A DNA stretch of 6,115 bases, taken from NCBI GenBank assembly GCA_026392815.1, contig JAPLBI010000025.1, positions 1 through 6,115 on the forward strand, in the 5' to 3' direction. Numbering within the stretch: position 1 is the first letter of the stretch; each line of letters opens with the position of its first letter. Of this stretch, positions 5,671-6,115 are shown one piece after another. The notes under the pieces were generated by a model. It had not been told where the DNA came from. It saw only the letters and a list, made by a program, of their open reading frames with translations, and did no database searches. The position numbers and the translations under genes are program-made. This DNA is from Actinomycetota bacterium (lineage in GTDB: Bacteria; Actinomycetota; Actinomycetes; Nanopelagicales; Nanopelagicaceae).

Positions 5671-6115
5671 ATGATCGCCGCAATCATTGCTGCTGCAGGT
5701 AGCGGCGAAAGATTTGGCGCAGCAATTCCCAAAGCCTTAATCCAACTTGGTGATCGCACCCTTATCGAGCACGCCGTTTCTGCTATCTCTTCAGTTGTTG
5801 ATCAAATAATTGTTACTGCACCTAGCGGGTATGAGAAAGAGATTCAAACCCTGGTTGGCGATGGCATAACTGTTGTAACTGGTGGAGCTACACGTTCTGA
5901 GAGCGTGCGCATCGGATTATCGAAAGTTTCAGCAGGTGCTGAATACGTTTTGATTCACGATGCGGCTCGCGCACTTGCATCCCCTGACTTAGCAAAACGC
6001 GTTGTTGCTGCTCTTGAGAGCGGTGACGTTGCAGTTATTCCGGGCCTTGCTCAAACGGATACGGTAAAAATTGTTGATGCTAACGGAATTGTTACTTCAA
6101 CTCCAAATCGCGCTG
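5671..6115 (+). CDS. ispD: 2-C-methyl-D-erythritol 4-phosphate cytidylyltransferase, N-terminal part (3' truncated by window)
   Basis: The first 148 codons of IspD, which joins MEP and CTP to give CDP-ME in the non-mevalonate isoprenoid pathway; the full protein is usually about 230 residues, so the rest lies beyond the window. Seen are the nucleotide-binding start IIAAAGSGERFG (R14) with P20-K21, GGATRSESVRIGL (71-83), the metal-binding IHDAAR (D97), DTVK (130-133), and R147 in TPNRA, matching the substrate-contact Arg of E. coli IspD. One oddity is Ala101 where the family almost always has Pro (HDAARP). The ATG is 16 bases after the carD stop with no Shine-Dalgarno, so it is probably expressed from the carD promoter. 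carD-ispD is a conserved actinobacterial pair. Confidence 0.95.
   Translation, partial: MIAAIIAAAGSGERFGAAIPKALIQLGDRTLIEHAVSAISSVVDQIIVTAPSGYEKEIQTLVGDGITVVTGGATRSESVRIGLSKVSAGAEYVLIHDAARALASPDLAKRVVAALESGDVAVIPGLAQTDTVKIVDANGIVTSTPNRA

Overview
The window reads as a dense, mid-GC chromosomal segment from a mycothiol-producing actinobacterium. The markers are MshA, CarD, an actinobacterial-type YgfZ, a nitrobindin-like protein of the Mycobacterium Rv2717c type and an LpqE-like lipoprotein. Very short or zero gene spacing, a convergent gene overlap, TTA codons used freely and moderate GC suggest a streamlined lineage, such as freshwater acI/Nanopelagicales relatives. That placement is an inference from gene style, not a measured phylogeny. 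No gap exceeds about 120 bases, and I see no tRNA, rRNA, mobile element or CRISPR.

Left block (1-2119, + strand): the C-terminal part of ygfZ (Fe-S protein maintenance), two very short membrane-protein ORFs of 24 and 44 codons, a nitrobindin-like haem/beta-barrel protein, and a zinc/cysteine-type L-asparaginase II. The spacings are 0, 18, 0 and 13 bases, so this looks like one transcription unit with translational coupling.

Middle block (2140-4678, + strand): mshA (first step of mycothiol synthesis), a YbjN-domain protein and gpmA (glycolysis). This order matches M. tuberculosis mshA-Rv0487-(Rv0488)-gpm1 as I recall it. mshA has a -10-like box placed for leaderless transcription. The gpmA start codon lies in one arm of a 7-bp inverted repeat.

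Right block (4644-6115): an LpqE-like lipoprotein on the - strand converges on gpmA with a 35-bp coding overlap. It is divergent from carD, which is followed 16 bases later by ispD (MEP isoprenoid pathway), cut by the window edge. The lpqE<- ->carD->ispD arrangement is the one known in mycobacteria. The phoU/senX3/regX3 genes that lie near gpm or carD in other actinobacteria are absent here.

The most striking feature is carD. It encodes 117 residues instead of about 160. Compared with my memory of M. tuberculosis CarD, an in-frame block of about 43 residues is missing from the N-terminal RNA-polymerase-interacting domain, while the flanks and the DNA-binding domain are nearly identical. It is either a CarD uncoupled from RNA polymerase, a deletion allele, or an assembly artefact.
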